64,000 nucleotides of DNA from Parasphingopyxis algicola (GTDB taxonomy: Bacteria; Pseudomonadota; Alphaproteobacteria; Sphingomonadales; Sphingomonadaceae). Location: assembly GCF_013378075.1 (NCBI RefSeq), contig NZ_CP051131.1, forward strand, positions 62,001-126,000, given 5' to 3'. Both the position numbers and the translations under genes were made by a program. Below the pieces are notes generated by a model. It was not told where the DNA came from, did not search any database, and saw nothing but the letters and a program-made list of their open reading frames with translations. The stretch's first letter is position 1. Every line of letters begins with the position of its first letter. Positions 42,541 to 52,434 of the stretch are shown one piece after another.

Positions 42541-42619
42541 AAAATTGAGATTTTTGCCGGGGTAGCGTTGGCCAGACGGCTATTGTAACAGCGCCCAAAA
42601 CCATCTTGGGACGATTCCA

Positions 42620-43936
42620 ATGCGTATTGCGATGATCGGAACGGGCTATGTCGGCCTTGTGTCCGGAGCCTGTTTTTCGGATTTCGGCCATCAGGTCGTC
42701 TGTGTCGACAAGGACGCGGACAAGATCGCCGCGCTCGAACGGGGCGTCATGCCGATCTATGAACCCGGACTCGAAGCCCTGGTCGAACATAATGTCAGCG
42801 GCGGGCGGTTGTCATTCACGACCGATCTCGCCGAAGCCGTGGCCGGCGCGGACGCGGTGTTCATCGCCGTGGGAACGCCATCGCGCCGAGGCGACGGCCA
42901 TGCCGATCTGTCCTACGTACACGCGGCCGCCAAAGAGATCGCCGCCGCATTGACCGGTCCTGCGGTTGTCGTGACGAAGTCCACGGTACCTGTAGGCACG
43001 GGCGACGAGGTGGAACGGCTGATCCGGGAAGCCGCGCCCGATGCCGAGGTATCAGTGGCGTCCAATCCCGAATTTCTGCGCGAAGGCGCGGCAATCAACG
43101 ATTTCAAGCATCCCGACCGGATCGTTGCCGGCGTCGAGGACGCGCGCGCGCGCGAGGTTCTCGAAGCCATCTATCGGCCGCTCAACCTCAACAAGGTGCC
43201 TTTGCTTTTCACGACGCGGCGCACCGCCGAAGTGATCAAATATGCGGCCAACGCCTTTCTCGCGACGAAAATCACCTTCATCAACGAGATGGCGGATTTG
43301 TGCGAGGCGGTCGACGCCGACGTCCAGTCGGTTTCGCGCGGCATCGGTCTCGACAACCGGATCGGCCCGAAATTCCTCCATGCCGGCCCGGGCTATGGCG
43401 GATCCTGTTTTCCCAAAGACACGCTCGCCCTGCTGAAAACGGCCGAAGACGAGCAGGTTCCGCTGCGCATCGTGGAATCGGTCGTGAAGGTGAACGATGC
43501 GCGCAAGCGCGCCATGGGGCGCAAGGTCGTCAAGGCCATGAACGGCGATATCCGCGGCAAGACGGTTGCGCTGCTGGGCCTGACTTTCAAGCCGAATACG
43601 GACGATATGCGCGATTCGCCCGCCATCTCGATCGTCCAGGCGCTGCAGGACGATGGCGCTTCGATTCGCGCTTACGATCCCGAAGGCATGGATCAGGCGC
43701 GGGCGGTCATGGAGGATGTCGAATTCTGCAACGACCCGTATGCTGCGGCAACTGCGGCGGATGTACTTGTTATCGTGACGGAATGGGACGAGTTTCGCGC
43801 GCTCGACCTTGACCGTATCGCAGGGATTCTGACACAGCCCATCTTGGTCGACCTGCGCAACATCTATTCGCCCAACGAGGCGGCCCGTGCGGGACTGAAA
43901 TATCACGGTATCGGACAAGTGGAAAAAGTCGCCTAG
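42620..43936 (+). CDS. ugd: UDP-glucose 6-dehydrogenase
   Basis: This 438-residue enzyme oxidises UDP-glucose to UDP-glucuronate for capsule synthesis. It shows the NAD-binding 'MRIAMIGTGYVGLVSGACFSDFGHQVVCVD', 'SNPEFLREGAAINDFKHPDRIVAG', the substrate loop 'EVIKYAANAFLATKITFINEMADLCE' and the catalytic Cys in 'GPGYGGSCFPKDTLAL'. The C-terminal domain 'LLGLTFKPNTDDMRDSPAI' is typical. It is closely followed by kpsM, so they may be co-transcribed. Confidence 0.95.
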   Translation: MRIAMIGTGYVGLVSGACFSDFGHQVVCVDKDADKIAALERGVMPIYEPGLEALVEHNVSGGRLSFTTDLAEAVAGADAVFIAVGTPSRRGDGHADLSYVHAAAKEIAAALTGPAVVVTKSTVPVGTGDEVERLIREAAPDAEVSVASNPEFLREGAAINDFKHPDRIVAGVEDARAREVLEAIYRPLNLNKVPLLFTTRRTAEVIKYAANAFLATKITFINEMADLCEAVDADVQSVSRGIGLDNRIGPKFLHAGPGYGGSCFPKDTLALLKTAEDEQVPLRIVESVVKVNDARKRAMGRKVVKAMNGDIRGKTVALLGLTFKPNTDDMRDSPAISIVQALQDDGASIRAYDPEGMDQARAVMEDVEFCNDPYAAATAADVLVIVTEWDEFRALDLDRIAGILTQPILVDLRNIYSPNEAARAGLKYHGIGQVEKVA

Positions 43937-43940
43937 AATC

Positions 43941-44798
43941 ATGGCAAAACAGCTTCCCACGAGCTCAGGCGACCGTATTCCGTTCAGCGCGGAATGGTTC
44001 GCCGAGCTTTGGCAGTGCCTGGTAGTGATGGGGCGGGTGATCTTTGCCGTGATTCTGCGGGAATCTCGGACTCGCTACGGCAATTCCAACATCGGCTATG
44101 CCTGGGCGATCGTCGATCCGCTGATTATCCTCGCCGTTTTCATTGCGGTTTTTTCCGTTCTCGGCCGATCCTCGCCGGTCGGATCGCCCATAACAGTGTT
44201 TTTCGTGACGGGTATCGTTCCGCTATTTTTCTGGCGGGGCGCGGTGGGGCAGGGCGCGAACGCAGTTTCGGCCAGTCTCGGCCTGTTAACCTATCCGCAG
44301 GTAATGCCGACCGATATTTTGATAGCGCGTATCGTGTTGGAATCTGCAACGACCATCTTGGTGTTCCTGATCTTCCTGGTTGGCCTCTATTATATCGTGG
44401 ACGTCTCGCCGAGTTGGTTTTTCGGCGATCCGCCGGGCGTGATCCTGGCAACAGCAGGTCTGTTCTATTTCACATTCGGTTCGATGTTTCTGAGTTCGAG
44501 CCTCGGGCGCGTCTTGCCGATCTGGAAAAATCTCTGGGGCTATCTCGGCCGCCCGATCTATCTGCTCTCGGGCATCTTTTTCACCTTGGAGCAACTGCCG
44601 GATGGCATCCGTGCGTATATGGCGTACAATCCGGTGGCCCATATGGTTGAGTGGATGCGCTCGGCAATGATCCCGACCTTTGACAGCAGCGCCTACTCCA
44701 TCCTGTTCCCGATGACTTGCGCGACGATCGCGCTGATCATCGGCATGGTTATCGACCGTATCCTGCTGCTGACGGGCGACGAGGAAATAGTGAGCTGA
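43941..44798 (+). CDS. kpsM: Capsular polysaccharide ABC transporter permease (KpsM-like)
   Basis: This 285-residue ABC-2 permease has six helices. It starts with a cytosolic segment containing 'RVIFAVILRESRTRYGNSNIGYAWAIVDPLIILAVFIAVF', characteristic of KpsM/CtrC. It moves the lipid-linked capsule across the inner membrane with KpsT. It follows ugd by four bases and precedes kpsT by two. Confidence 0.92.
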   Translation: MAKQLPTSSGDRIPFSAEWFAELWQCLVVMGRVIFAVILRESRTRYGNSNIGYAWAIVDPLIILAVFIAVFSVLGRSSPVGSPITVFFVTGIVPLFFWRGAVGQGANAVSASLGLLTYPQVMPTDILIARIVLESATTILVFLIFLVGLYYIVDVSPSWFFGDPPGVILATAGLFYFTFGSMFLSSSLGRVLPIWKNLWGYLGRPIYLLSGIFFTLEQLPDGIRAYMAYNPVAHMVEWMRSAMIPTFDSSAYSILFPMTCATIALIIGMVIDRILLLTGDEEIVS

Positions 44799-44800
44799 CC

Positions 44801-45463
44801 ATGACAATCGAGTTGCGTAACGTCACGAAAACATATCGCTCGCGTCGAACCGGCAAGAAAACTGTGTTGCACGACATCAATGCAGTATTCGAGCGCGGAC
44901 ACAGTTACGGTATCATGGGGATCAACGGGGCGGGCAAATCCACCCTGCTTCGCATCATCTGCGGTGCCGAGCGCCCGACCTTCGGCGAAGTCCGGAAGGA
45001 CGTGTCAGTCAGTTGGCGCCTGGGTTTTGCATCGTCGTTCAATAGCTCGTTAACCGGCATGGAAAATCTGCGATTCGTCTGTCGCATCTATGATGCAGAT
45101 ATCGATGAAGTATCTGCTTTTGTGGAGGATTTTGCGGAGATCGGGTCTGCAATTCACGAGCCGGTTAAAAATTATTCGACCGGAATGCGCGGACGATTGG
45201 CATTCGGGCTGAGCATGGCTATCAGGTTCCAGGTCTACGTGATCGACGAGGCCCTCGCCGCAGGCGATTTCACCTTCCAAGACAAGGCCAAGGCCGAGCT
45301 CGACCGGCGAAGGCAAGAGTCCGATATTTTGCTGACCTCTCATATGCCCAATACCATCCAACAATATTGTGATCGCGCTGGCGTGGTCCATCACGGCCGG
45401 CTCGAAATGTTCGACAGCGTCGAAGAGGCCACCGAATATTATGAACGGGTCACGCTAAAATGA
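44801..45463 (+). CDS. kpsT: Capsular polysaccharide ABC transporter ATPase (KpsT-like)
   Basis: This 220-residue ATPase has Walker A 'GINGAGKSTLLRI', signature 'NYSTGMRGRLAFGL' and Walker B 'FQVYVIDEALAAGD', and ends in the H-loop region 'DILLTSHMPNTI'. It lacks the extra C-terminal carbohydrate-binding domain of O-antigen Wzt proteins, which supports a KpsT-type role. ATG 44801 is chosen at the family's usual N-terminus ('MTIELRNVTKTY'). It overlaps kpsE by four bases. Confidence 0.93.
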   Translation: MTIELRNVTKTYRSRRTGKKTVLHDINAVFERGHSYGIMGINGAGKSTLLRIICGAERPTFGEVRKDVSVSWRLGFASSFNSSLTGMENLRFVCRIYDADIDEVSAFVEDFAEIGSAIHEPVKNYSTGMRGRLAFGLSMAIRFQVYVIDEALAAGDFTFQDKAKAELDRRRQESDILLTSHMPNTIQQYCDRAGVVHHGRLEMFDSVEEATEYYERVTLK

Positions 45464-46617
45464 ACCGAACGGAGATTCTCGAAAAGGCCAGGAATTGGTT
45501 CCGCGTCACTCCCGAAGAAGCCGCCGACCGACACGCCCGCCGCCGCTTGCGCTTTCGTTTTATCGCTGCCGGGATCGTCATTCCGACCGTGCTCGTGTTC
45601 GTCTATTACGCGCTGCTTGCCAGGCCCGAATATGATACCGAGATGATGTTCACGATCCAGGGGCTTGAGCAGCAGCCGCCGGATCTGTTGGGCGGCATTG
45701 GTCTGCCGGCCATCACGACGAGTACGAATGACGGGCTGGTAGTAACCGAATTTGTGACCTCGAGCGCGCTGGTGCGACGTTTGGAGGAAAGCTACGGCTT
45801 TGATGCGGCCTTCAGCGGTTGGAGCTTCGATCCCTTTGCGAGCATTTCGTCCGGTGCGCCGATTGAATCGAAAACCGAGTTCTGGCGCGGCCAGGTTGCC
45901 GCGGCTTATGATTCTGCGTCGAAAATCATAACGGTGAACGTGCGCGCCTATACGTCGGAGGACTCGCTGCGCCTTGCGGAAGGCGTGCTGACCGAAACAG
46001 AGAATGTGGTTAATGCCCTGAACGGCCGCGTGCAGGATGAAGCGGTCCGCGTTGCCGGCGAAGAGGTGGCATCGCGACGCGATGCCTATAACGAGGCGCG
46101 CCAGCAGGTCATTACGTCGCGGGCCAATCGCGCTACGACGCTTGAGGGCGAAGCGGCTCAGCAGGTGGGCCTGGTCGGCCAGATCGAGGGCCAGCTTGCC
46201 AATGCGCGCGTCGAACGCGCTGCCGCCATTGCGCAGTTCCGCGCGGATTCACCTCAAATTCGCGCGATGGACGAACGGATCTCGGCACTGGAGAGACAGC
46301 GCGTTCAGGCGCTCCGCGATGCACGCGGCGGTTTCGGCGTTTCCGAGGCGTCACGCGATGTCAGCGCGCAAACAGCCCTGCTCGATTATGAATTCGCGCA
46401 GCAGGCCTATTATGCGGCTATTCAGGCGGAACGGCAGGCGATAGCGCAACGCGCCAACGAACGGCGTTACCTCGTTGCCATCGTTCCACCCCGACCCGCT
46501 GAAATTTCGAACTATTGGGCGCGATTTGCCAACATAATCGCCTTTGCGCTCGCCGCGGCTCTCTTGATGGCCATCGCGACGCTCGGCTATTCCGTCGTCA
46601 AGGATCATATGGAATGA
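45460..46617 (+). CDS. kpsE: Capsule export inner-membrane/periplasmic protein (KpsE/CtrB-like)
   Basis: This 385-residue PCP-type protein has an N-terminal transmembrane helix ('FRFIAAGIVIPTVLVFVYYALLARPEYDTEMMFTIQG'), a long periplasmic coiled-coil region ('EEVASRRDAYNEARQQVITSRANRATTLEG') and a C-terminal helix ('ANIIAFALAAALLMAIATLGYSVV'). It links the ABC transporter to the outer-membrane channel. It overlaps both neighbours by four bases (ATGA). Confidence 0.9.
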   Translation: MNRTEILEKARNWFRVTPEEAADRHARRRLRFRFIAAGIVIPTVLVFVYYALLARPEYDTEMMFTIQGLEQQPPDLLGGIGLPAITTSTNDGLVVTEFVTSSALVRRLEESYGFDAAFSGWSFDPFASISSGAPIESKTEFWRGQVAAAYDSASKIITVNVRAYTSEDSLRLAEGVLTETENVVNALNGRVQDEAVRVAGEEVASRRDAYNEARQQVITSRANRATTLEGEAAQQVGLVGQIEGQLANARVERAAAIAQFRADSPQIRAMDERISALERQRVQALRDARGGFGVSEASRDVSAQTALLDYEFAQQAYYAAIQAERQAIAQRANERRYLVAIVPPRPAEISNYWARFANIIAFALAAALLMAIATLGYSVVKDHME

Positions 46618-48311
46618 CCATATTGCCGAATATCCATTTTCGCCTGTTGGGCTTCATGGCCATATCGTTACTGGCGCTCGCCGCCATTCCCGCTGCCGCC
46701 CAGATCGATGAAGACGTGGGTGCCAGCGCGGTCGGCGCCGGGTCGGCGCCGGCTGCGATTATCCAGGACGATCAACGTGGCAGCGAGACGCGTGCGACGA
46801 CTTTGCGGCAGGATCAGCTTGCCGGACGTCGGCCAGTGCCGTTCGGCTCAGAACTGTTTGCGGAGCAGGACGTTTCATCGGGAACGTCGGCGGCGGGGGC
46901 GACCGATCCGAATTATGTATTGCAGCCGGGGGATGTCGTCTCGACCACGACATATGGCTTGGTCAATGAAACGGCGCGGCTGGTCGTCGACGCCGAAGGC
47001 AATATCGCGTTGCCCAATGTCGGGCCTGTGAGAGTCGCTGGTGTCCGTGCATCGGAGGTGAACAGCGTCGTCAGTGCAGCGGCCTCGCAAGTGTACCAGT
47101 CGACCGTACAGGTCTATGCAACAGTGGCCGACGCCGGCGAAATTCAGGTCTTCGTGACCGGGCCTGTCAACCTGCCTGGCGGGCACACGGGCGACAGCCG
47201 GTCTTCGGTGATCGGCTTCCTGCAAAATGCCGGCGGCATCGACGCCGATCGTGGCAGCTATCGTCACATCATCATAAGACGGGCGGGGGAGACGATCGGG
47301 TCGATCGATCTCTATGATTTCCTGCTCAACGGCGACTTGTCGGGTGTCGATCTTCGCAACGGCGACGTGATCGTTGTCGGCCAACAGGGCCCGGTCGTTT
47401 CCGTAAGCGGCGACGCGCGCGCGCCCTACACGTTCGAATTCGCCAATGTTGCCGGGACCGGCGCCGAGTTGCTCCGCTATTCGCGCCCTCGTCCGGAAAT
47501 CACCCATGTGTCCGTATTGGGGACGCGCGATGGCGTCCCGTTCAATGCTTATCTCTCCCGCGAGGAATTCGCGGCGATGTCGCTCGCGGACGGGGACCGC
47601 GTGCGCTATGAAGCGGACGCGCCGTCCGGCACGTTCATCGTTCGCGTTCTGGGCGCGCATGACGGCCCGTCCGCCTATGTCGTGAACCGCGGCGACTATC
47701 TTGGTCCGCTGCTTACCCGGATTCCACTCGATCCGCTGGCGGATGTGGCGATGATCCATCTCGAGCGGGAGAGCATTGCGCAAACCCAACGTGTATTGCT
47801 TCAGGAGAACCTGGCGCGCCTCGAACGGGCAATCTACACGGCCCCGTCGACATCCGCCGCTTCGGCGTCCGCGCGGGCGGCCCAGGCCGCATCGCTCGCG
47901 ACGTTCATCGAGCGCGCCCGCCAGGTCGAGCCGCGCGGGCTCGTCGCTTTTCCCGAAGATGCGGACCTCAGCCGGGTCTTGCTGGAACCGGATGATGTGA
48001 TCATCATCCCCTATATCAACCAGACGGTCGTCGTCGCCGGGGAAGTCGAGCTGCCGCAGACACTGTTGTGGACCCCTGGCAACGACGCGCGGGACTATGT
48101 ACGCCGCTCCGGCGGTTTCACCAATCTGGCCAACCGGTCGGACACCCTGGTGATCCATCCGGACGGCAGCGTCCAGCGTGGCGGGGAAGTGCGGGCCGGC
48201 GACCGGATCCTGGTTCCGCCGAAAGCGCCCGGCCAGACGCTCCAGTTCATTCGGGATATCACGCAGGTATTTGCCCAGGTCGGCATCGCGGCGGCCGCGG
48301 TCTTCCGCTAG
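46614..48311 (+). CDS. kpsD: Polysaccharide export outer-membrane protein (KpsD/Wza-like, SLBB domains)
   Basis: This 565-residue protein has a signal peptide ('LLALAAIPAAAQ'). It contains a Poly_export domain ('NYVLQPGDVVSTTTYGLVNETARLVVDAEGNIALPNVGPVRVAGVRASEVNSVV') and several SLBB-like units ('IQVFVTGPVNLPG'-type 'EIQVFVTGPVNLPGGHTGDSRSSVIGFLQNAGGID', 'VVVAGEVELPQTLLWTPGNDARDYVRRSGGF'). It forms the outer-membrane/periplasmic conduit for the capsule. It is the last gene of the kpsMTED operon. Confidence 0.92.
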   Translation: MTILPNIHFRLLGFMAISLLALAAIPAAAQIDEDVGASAVGAGSAPAAIIQDDQRGSETRATTLRQDQLAGRRPVPFGSELFAEQDVSSGTSAAGATDPNYVLQPGDVVSTTTYGLVNETARLVVDAEGNIALPNVGPVRVAGVRASEVNSVVSAAASQVYQSTVQVYATVADAGEIQVFVTGPVNLPGGHTGDSRSSVIGFLQNAGGIDADRGSYRHIIIRRAGETIGSIDLYDFLLNGDLSGVDLRNGDVIVVGQQGPVVSVSGDARAPYTFEFANVAGTGAELLRYSRPRPEITHVSVLGTRDGVPFNAYLSREEFAAMSLADGDRVRYEADAPSGTFIVRVLGAHDGPSAYVVNRGDYLGPLLTRIPLDPLADVAMIHLERESIAQTQRVLLQENLARLERAIYTAPSTSAASASARAAQAASLATFIERARQVEPRGLVAFPEDADLSRVLLEPDDVIIIPYINQTVVVAGEVELPQTLLWTPGNDARDYVRRSGGFTNLANRSDTLVIHPDGSVQRGGEVRAGDRILVPPKAPGQTLQFIRDITQVFAQVGIAAAAVFR

Positions 48312-48396
48312 ATCCTCCTTAGGTCTTCAACTTTTCGCTATGGTCGGAACGCTGCCGATGCGGCGGTCCATCGCGCCGGCGCTGTCGTGATCCGGT

Positions 48397-49728
48397 TTAG
48401 CTGGCGTCTTCTTCAACTATCTTCCCGCGCGTCCAGTCGATACCGGCTAGCGTGCCGGGAATGTTGATCCGCCGATAGAAATTGCCGTTGAGTTGCGTCC
48501 GATAGATCAGCTGACGCCTGAAATTGCGATAGAGGTCGGGATGGACCGGAAAATCGTCCGCCTCGGACCAGAACCGATCGAGGTCGACGGACGCCGTTAG
48601 CCCCTCGATGCGGTAAATCGCGTCTCCCAGCGCCAGGGTCGGCTTGCCGTGATGAATGGCTGACATGCCGGTCGTGCTGTTGATCGTGACCAGGCCCTTG
48701 GCATGGTTGATCAGCGTCGGCAGGTGCGGGTCGTGGACATAAACGAGGCGCTCGCCGAGCGCCGTTTCCTGCCGCAGGCGGCGGATTAGGCGCGTATAGT
48801 CGGTATAGGGCCGATCCATCGGGTGGTGCTTGAAGACGAGCACGGTGTCACGGGGCGCATGCTCGACGAATGAGCTCACCGTGTGCCGAATGAAATGTTC
48901 GATGGTGTCGAATTCCGAATGGACTCCGATTTGGGCGTCGTTGTGAACCTGCAGCGGCACGAGGAAGAAGGGCGGATGATCCTTCGCCATGAGCCGTCCG
49001 ACATCCGCGCGGTTCTTCCAGCGATACCAGTATTTTCGTGCGGCGCCGCGCACCCAGGCAAGGCCTTGGAACCAGCTGAGCGGACGATGGTGCCGATAGC
49101 GAGGAAAAAATGGCCAGAGGACGATGGCCCAGAAATAATAGGTGAAAGCCCAGCCCGTCGCATGCCAGATCGTCTGGCCGACCGTGCTGGTCGTCGCCGG
49201 TTCGGGTGCCGGCGCGTTGAGATAGAAAATCCCGGCGCGCGGCATCGTGCTGCGACCGTTCACACCATGACATTCCATCGTGATATAGTCCGGCCGGATA
49301 TAACCTTCTTCGAACACATAGACTTCGATATCGCGCTTGGCGGCGGTTTCGCTCGCCATGCGGTGCATCCGGCGGCAATCGCCGAACAGCATGACCGTAT
49401 CGATCCGCTTTTCGTCGCAGACGCGGTTCAGAAAAGCCGGAAATTCGTCGATCGTGTCGGCGAAGCTCGTCGCACCCGTCGGATAGTAGAACCAGTCGCC
49501 GCCGTTGAAATTGATCTTGTGGACATTGGCGCCCGCCCATTGCAGGTCCCTCGCCAGGCGCGCGAAGAACGGGCCGACGGGACCCTGAAGCATCAGGATA
49601 TTGCGGCCGCGGAAACAATAGGGCGCGTCGTCGGGTATGGTCGGCAGGCTATCGGGGCGGTTGCCGTGATCGAGCGACTTCGCACGATTGTCGGAGACGA
49701 GCTTAGCGGGCAGCACAGGGCTGGTCAT
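48397..49728 (-). CDS. kpsS: Capsule Kdo-linker transferase (KpsS/LipB-like)
   Basis: This 443-residue protein has the KpsS/Capsule_synth pattern: 'FRGRNILMLQGPVGPFFARLARDLQWAGANVHKINFNGGDWFYYP', 'EVYVFEEGYIRPDYITMECHGVNG', 'FFLVPLQVHNDAQI', 'TVLVFKHHPMDRPYTDY' and 'GLVTINSTTGMSAIHHGKPTLALGDAIY'. KpsS adds the first beta-Kdo to lysophosphatidylglycerol, starting the linker. Its usual partner KpsC is absent from the window. I chose ATG at 49728; the long upstream frame extension is not family sequence. Confidence 0.9.
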   Translation of the reverse strand: MTSPVLPAKLVSDNRAKSLDHGNRPDSLPTIPDDAPYCFRGRNILMLQGPVGPFFARLARDLQWAGANVHKINFNGGDWFYYPTGATSFADTIDEFPAFLNRVCDEKRIDTVMLFGDCRRMHRMASETAAKRDIEVYVFEEGYIRPDYITMECHGVNGRSTMPRAGIFYLNAPAPEPATTSTVGQTIWHATGWAFTYYFWAIVLWPFFPRYRHHRPLSWFQGLAWVRGAARKYWYRWKNRADVGRLMAKDHPPFFLVPLQVHNDAQIGVHSEFDTIEHFIRHTVSSFVEHAPRDTVLVFKHHPMDRPYTDYTRLIRRLRQETALGERLVYVHDPHLPTLINHAKGLVTINSTTGMSAIHHGKPTLALGDAIYRIEGLTASVDLDRFWSEADDFPVHPDLYRNFRRQLIYRTQLNGNFYRRINIPGTLAGIDWTRGKIVEEDAS

Positions 49729-49753
49729 AAAATCTTCACTCCCTCTGCGCCCG

Positions 49754-49787
49754 CTTTGCCATGTACTATTGTTGCGCAACGGCAAAG
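49754..49787. promoter_or_regulatory. Nested inverted repeats between kpsS and kpsF
   Basis: CTTTGCC (49754-49760) and GGCAAAG (49781-49787) flank a perfect 10-bp palindrome, GTTGCGCAAC (49771-49780). The site lies in the divergent control region between kpsS and kpsF. It may be an operator or regulator site for capsule genes. Confidence 0.4.
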
Positions 49788-49879
49788 TCATCATTAGAAG
49801 CAGGAAAAGCCAGCAAAATATTAAAGAGACCGGTATATTGTGGCTAAAATGCTGCAGACTGGTCGCTAAAGGGGCCCAA

Positions 49880-50863
49880 ATGACCGATTCTGTAATGCGT
49901 ACGCGCATTGGTTCCGACGATGGACTCGCGAGTCCCATACGGGCAGCCGCCCATGCGCTTTCCATAAATGCCGCCGCCGTCGCCACTCTCGCCAGCCGGA
50001 TCGACGGCAGTTTTGGCGAGGCCGTGAACCTGATTCTGGGGCGCAACGGCCGGGCGGTCGTCTCCGGCATGGGTAAGTCCGGCCTTGTCGCGCGCAAAAT
50101 CAGCGCGACTCTGTCGTCGCTCGGCACGCCGAGCATTTTCGTCCATAGCGCCGATGCCGGCCATGGCGATCTCGGCATGATTACGCGCGGAGACACCGCG
50201 GTGTTGATCTCGGCCAGCGGGGAAACCGACGAGGTGCTCGGTCTCATCCCCTATCTGCGCACTCTCGACGTTCCCATCATCTCGATCACGGGCAATATGC
50301 GGTCCACGCTCGCGCGTCAGTCGGACATCGCGCTCGACGGTTCGATCGAGCGGGAGGCGTGCCTGCACAATCTCGCGCCGACGACGTCGACCATCGTCGC
50401 GATGGCCATGGGCGATGCGCTCGCCATCGCGCTGTGCGAGGCGAGCGGCTTCCAGGCGGCCGATTTCGCGCAATATCATCCCGGCGGGAAGCTGGGTAAG
50501 CGTTTGAAGACGCCTGTGCGCGATGCGATGCACAAGGCCGATCTTCCGATCTGCGCGCCCGATACGCCGCTCAAGGACATGTTGCCGATCATGTCGGACG
50601 GTAGGTTGGGTCTGGTCCTCGTGATGTCGGGTCAGATGCTCAGCGGCATCGTGACCGATGGCGACCTTCGCCGCGGGCTCGAGCAGGCCGACGAGCTCGG
50701 CGATCTCCATGCGCGCGATATCATGACTCCGGATCCGCTGACGATCGGCCCAGATGCGACGTTGTACGAGGCCGATACCAAGATGCACGATGCCCGCGTG
50801 ACCGCGCTTGTCGTGGCCGATCCGGCGAAAAAGGTTCTCGGCGTCATCCAGATTCATGACTGA
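49880..50863 (+). CDS. kpsF: Arabinose-5-phosphate isomerase (KpsF/KdsD)
   Basis: This 327-residue enzyme converts ribulose 5-phosphate to arabinose 5-phosphate, the first step to Kdo. It has a SIS domain ('[46 protein letters not shown]', '[20 protein letters not shown]') and two CBS domains ('[24 protein letters not shown]', '[22 protein letters not shown]'). The start follows AAGGGGCCCAA. It overlaps kdsA by eight bases. Confidence 0.95.
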   Translation: MTDSVMRTRIGSDDGLASPIRAAAHALSINAAAVATLASRIDGSFGEAVNLILGRNGRAVVSGMGKSGLVARKISATLSSLGTPSIFVHSADAGHGDLGMITRGDTAVLISASGETDEVLGLIPYLRTLDVPIISITGNMRSTLARQSDIALDGSIEREACLHNLAPTTSTIVAMAMGDALAIALCEASGFQAADFAQYHPGGKLGKRLKTPVRDAMHKADLPICAPDTPLKDMLPIMSDGRLGLVLVMSGQMLSGIVTDGDLRRGLEQADELGDLHARDIMTPDPLTIGPDATLYEADTKMHDARVTALVVADPAKKVLGVIQIHD

Positions 50864-51689
50864 TTCCATCCCTTCGCCCTGGGCGGGGGAGGATCTGTTC
50901 GTTCTGGCCGGTCCGTGCGCGATCGAATCCCGCGATTTTGCGCTCAGGACGGCCGAACAACTGCGCAACATTTTTGCCACGGCGGGCGTCGGGCTCGTCT
51001 ACAAATCCTCCTTCGATAAGGCGAACCGGACCTCGGCGGCCAGTTTCCGCGGCGTCGGGCTGGACGCCGGGCTCGACATCCTCGCCGAGGTGCGCGACCA
51101 GATCGGCGTTCCGGTAATCACCGATGTGCATGACGCATCGCAGGCGGCCCCGGCGGCGGAGGTTGTCGACATGCTCCAGACGCCGGCTTTTTTGTGCCGC
51201 CAATCCGATTTCATCGCGGCGGTCGCAGCGGCGGGAAAACCGGTCAATATCAAGAAGGGCCAGTTCCTCGCGCCCTGGGACATGGCCAAGGTCATCGAAA
51301 AGGCGCGGATCGCCGCCGATGAAGCGGGCGTTTCGACCGACTTCTTCGTCTGCGAACGCGGCTCGACGTTCGGCTATGGCAATCTCGTCGTCGATATGCG
51401 CGGGCTGACGATCATGCAGGAAACGAGCGGCTGCCCGGTGGTGTTCGACGCTACCCATTCCGTGCAGCTCCCCGGAGCAAAAGGGGAGAGCAGCGGCGGC
51501 GAGAGGCAGCACGCACCGGCCCTGGCGCGGGCGGCTGTCGCGACGGGGGCAGTCTCCGGCGTGTTCATGGAAACCCATCCGGACCCGGACAATGCGCCCT
51601 GCGACGGCCCCAATATGCTGCCTTTCGAATGGCTGCCCGGCCTTTTGGCGGAGCTGAAGGCGATCGCCGCGATTTCGCGCGGCAAATGA
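50856..51689 (+). CDS. kdsA: 3-deoxy-8-phosphooctulonate synthase
   Basis: This 277-residue enzyme condenses arabinose 5-phosphate with PEP to Kdo-8-phosphate. Family motifs are '[12 protein letters not shown]', '[25 protein letters not shown]', '[10 protein letters not shown]', '[12 protein letters not shown]', '[13 protein letters not shown]' and '[12 protein letters not shown]'. The sequence DKANRTS is diagnostic. It overlaps kpsF, and kdsB follows 25 bases downstream, forming a Kdo operon. Confidence 0.96.
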   Translation: MTDSIPSPWAGEDLFVLAGPCAIESRDFALRTAEQLRNIFATAGVGLVYKSSFDKANRTSAASFRGVGLDAGLDILAEVRDQIGVPVITDVHDASQAAPAAEVVDMLQTPAFLCRQSDFIAAVAAAGKPVNIKKGQFLAPWDMAKVIEKARIAADEAGVSTDFFVCERGSTFGYGNLVVDMRGLTIMQETSGCPVVFDATHSVQLPGAKGESSGGERQHAPALARAAVATGAVSGVFMETHPDPDNAPCDGPNMLPFEWLPGLLAELKAIAAISRGK

Positions 51690-51714
51690 GCCTGGGCCGG
51701 TCGGTTTCGTGCTG

Positions 51715-52434
51715 ATGAGGATCGTGGCGATCATACCGACCCGTTGGGGATCGACCCGATTCCCGGGCAAGGCTCTCGTCGAGATAGCCGGAAAGCCTAT
51801 GATCGAGCGCGTCTGGGCAAAGGCCTCCGCCGCGGATGGCATCGACGAGGTGATCGTCGCGACCGATGATGGCCGGATCGCCGATGTCGTCCGGGATTTC
51901 GGCGGCCATGTCGAAATGACGCGCGACGATCATGAAAGCGGGAGCGATCGGATCGCCGAGGTGGCGGCGCGGATCGAGGCCGATGCGATCGTCAATGTGC
52001 AGGGCGACGAACCGCTCGTCCGGTCATCGGATCTGAACCGGTTGGCTGCGCTTATGCGTGCGGAACCGGTCGTCGACGTCGCGAGCCTGTGTCACGCGAT
52101 CTCTGCCGAAGAGGCCGCCAACCCCAACCGCGTGAAGGTGGTTCGAAATACGGTGGGCGATGCCCTTTATTTCAGCCGCGCACGCATCCCGCATCCGCGG
52201 GAGGCGAAGAGTGCGCGTTATTTTCAGCATGCCGGCATCTATGCCTATCGGCGCGCCGCGTTGATGGCGTTTCCCGATCTGCCGGTTCCGGCCGAGGAAC
52301 GGGCCGAAGCGCTCGAACAGCTCCGCTTTCTGGCGGCTGGCTATACGATCCGGCTGGTCGAAACTGCGCCCAGCGGCCCCGGCGTCGACACACCCGAAGA
52401 TGTCGCGACCGTCGAGGGGCTGCTCGACGCCTAG
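51715..52434 (+). CDS. kdsB: CMP-Kdo synthetase
   Basis: This 239-residue enzyme activates Kdo with CTP. Motifs are 'IIPTRWGSTRFPGKAL', 'VEMTRDDHESGSDRIAEV', 'IVNVQGDEPLV' and 'QHAGIYAYRRAAL'. The frame also has a GTG six bases upstream. Its stop overlaps the convergent dehydrogenase gene by four bases. KdsC, the Kdo-8-phosphate phosphatase, is not next to it. Confidence 0.95.
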   Translation: MRIVAIIPTRWGSTRFPGKALVEIAGKPMIERVWAKASAADGIDEVIVATDDGRIADVVRDFGGHVEMTRDDHESGSDRIAEVAARIEADAIVNVQGDEPLVRSSDLNRLAALMRAEPVVDVASLCHAISAEEAANPNRVKVVRNTVGDALYFSRARIPHPREAKSARYFQHAGIYAYRRAALMAFPDLPVPAEERAEALEQLRFLAAGYTIRLVETAPSGPGVDTPEDVATVEGLLDA

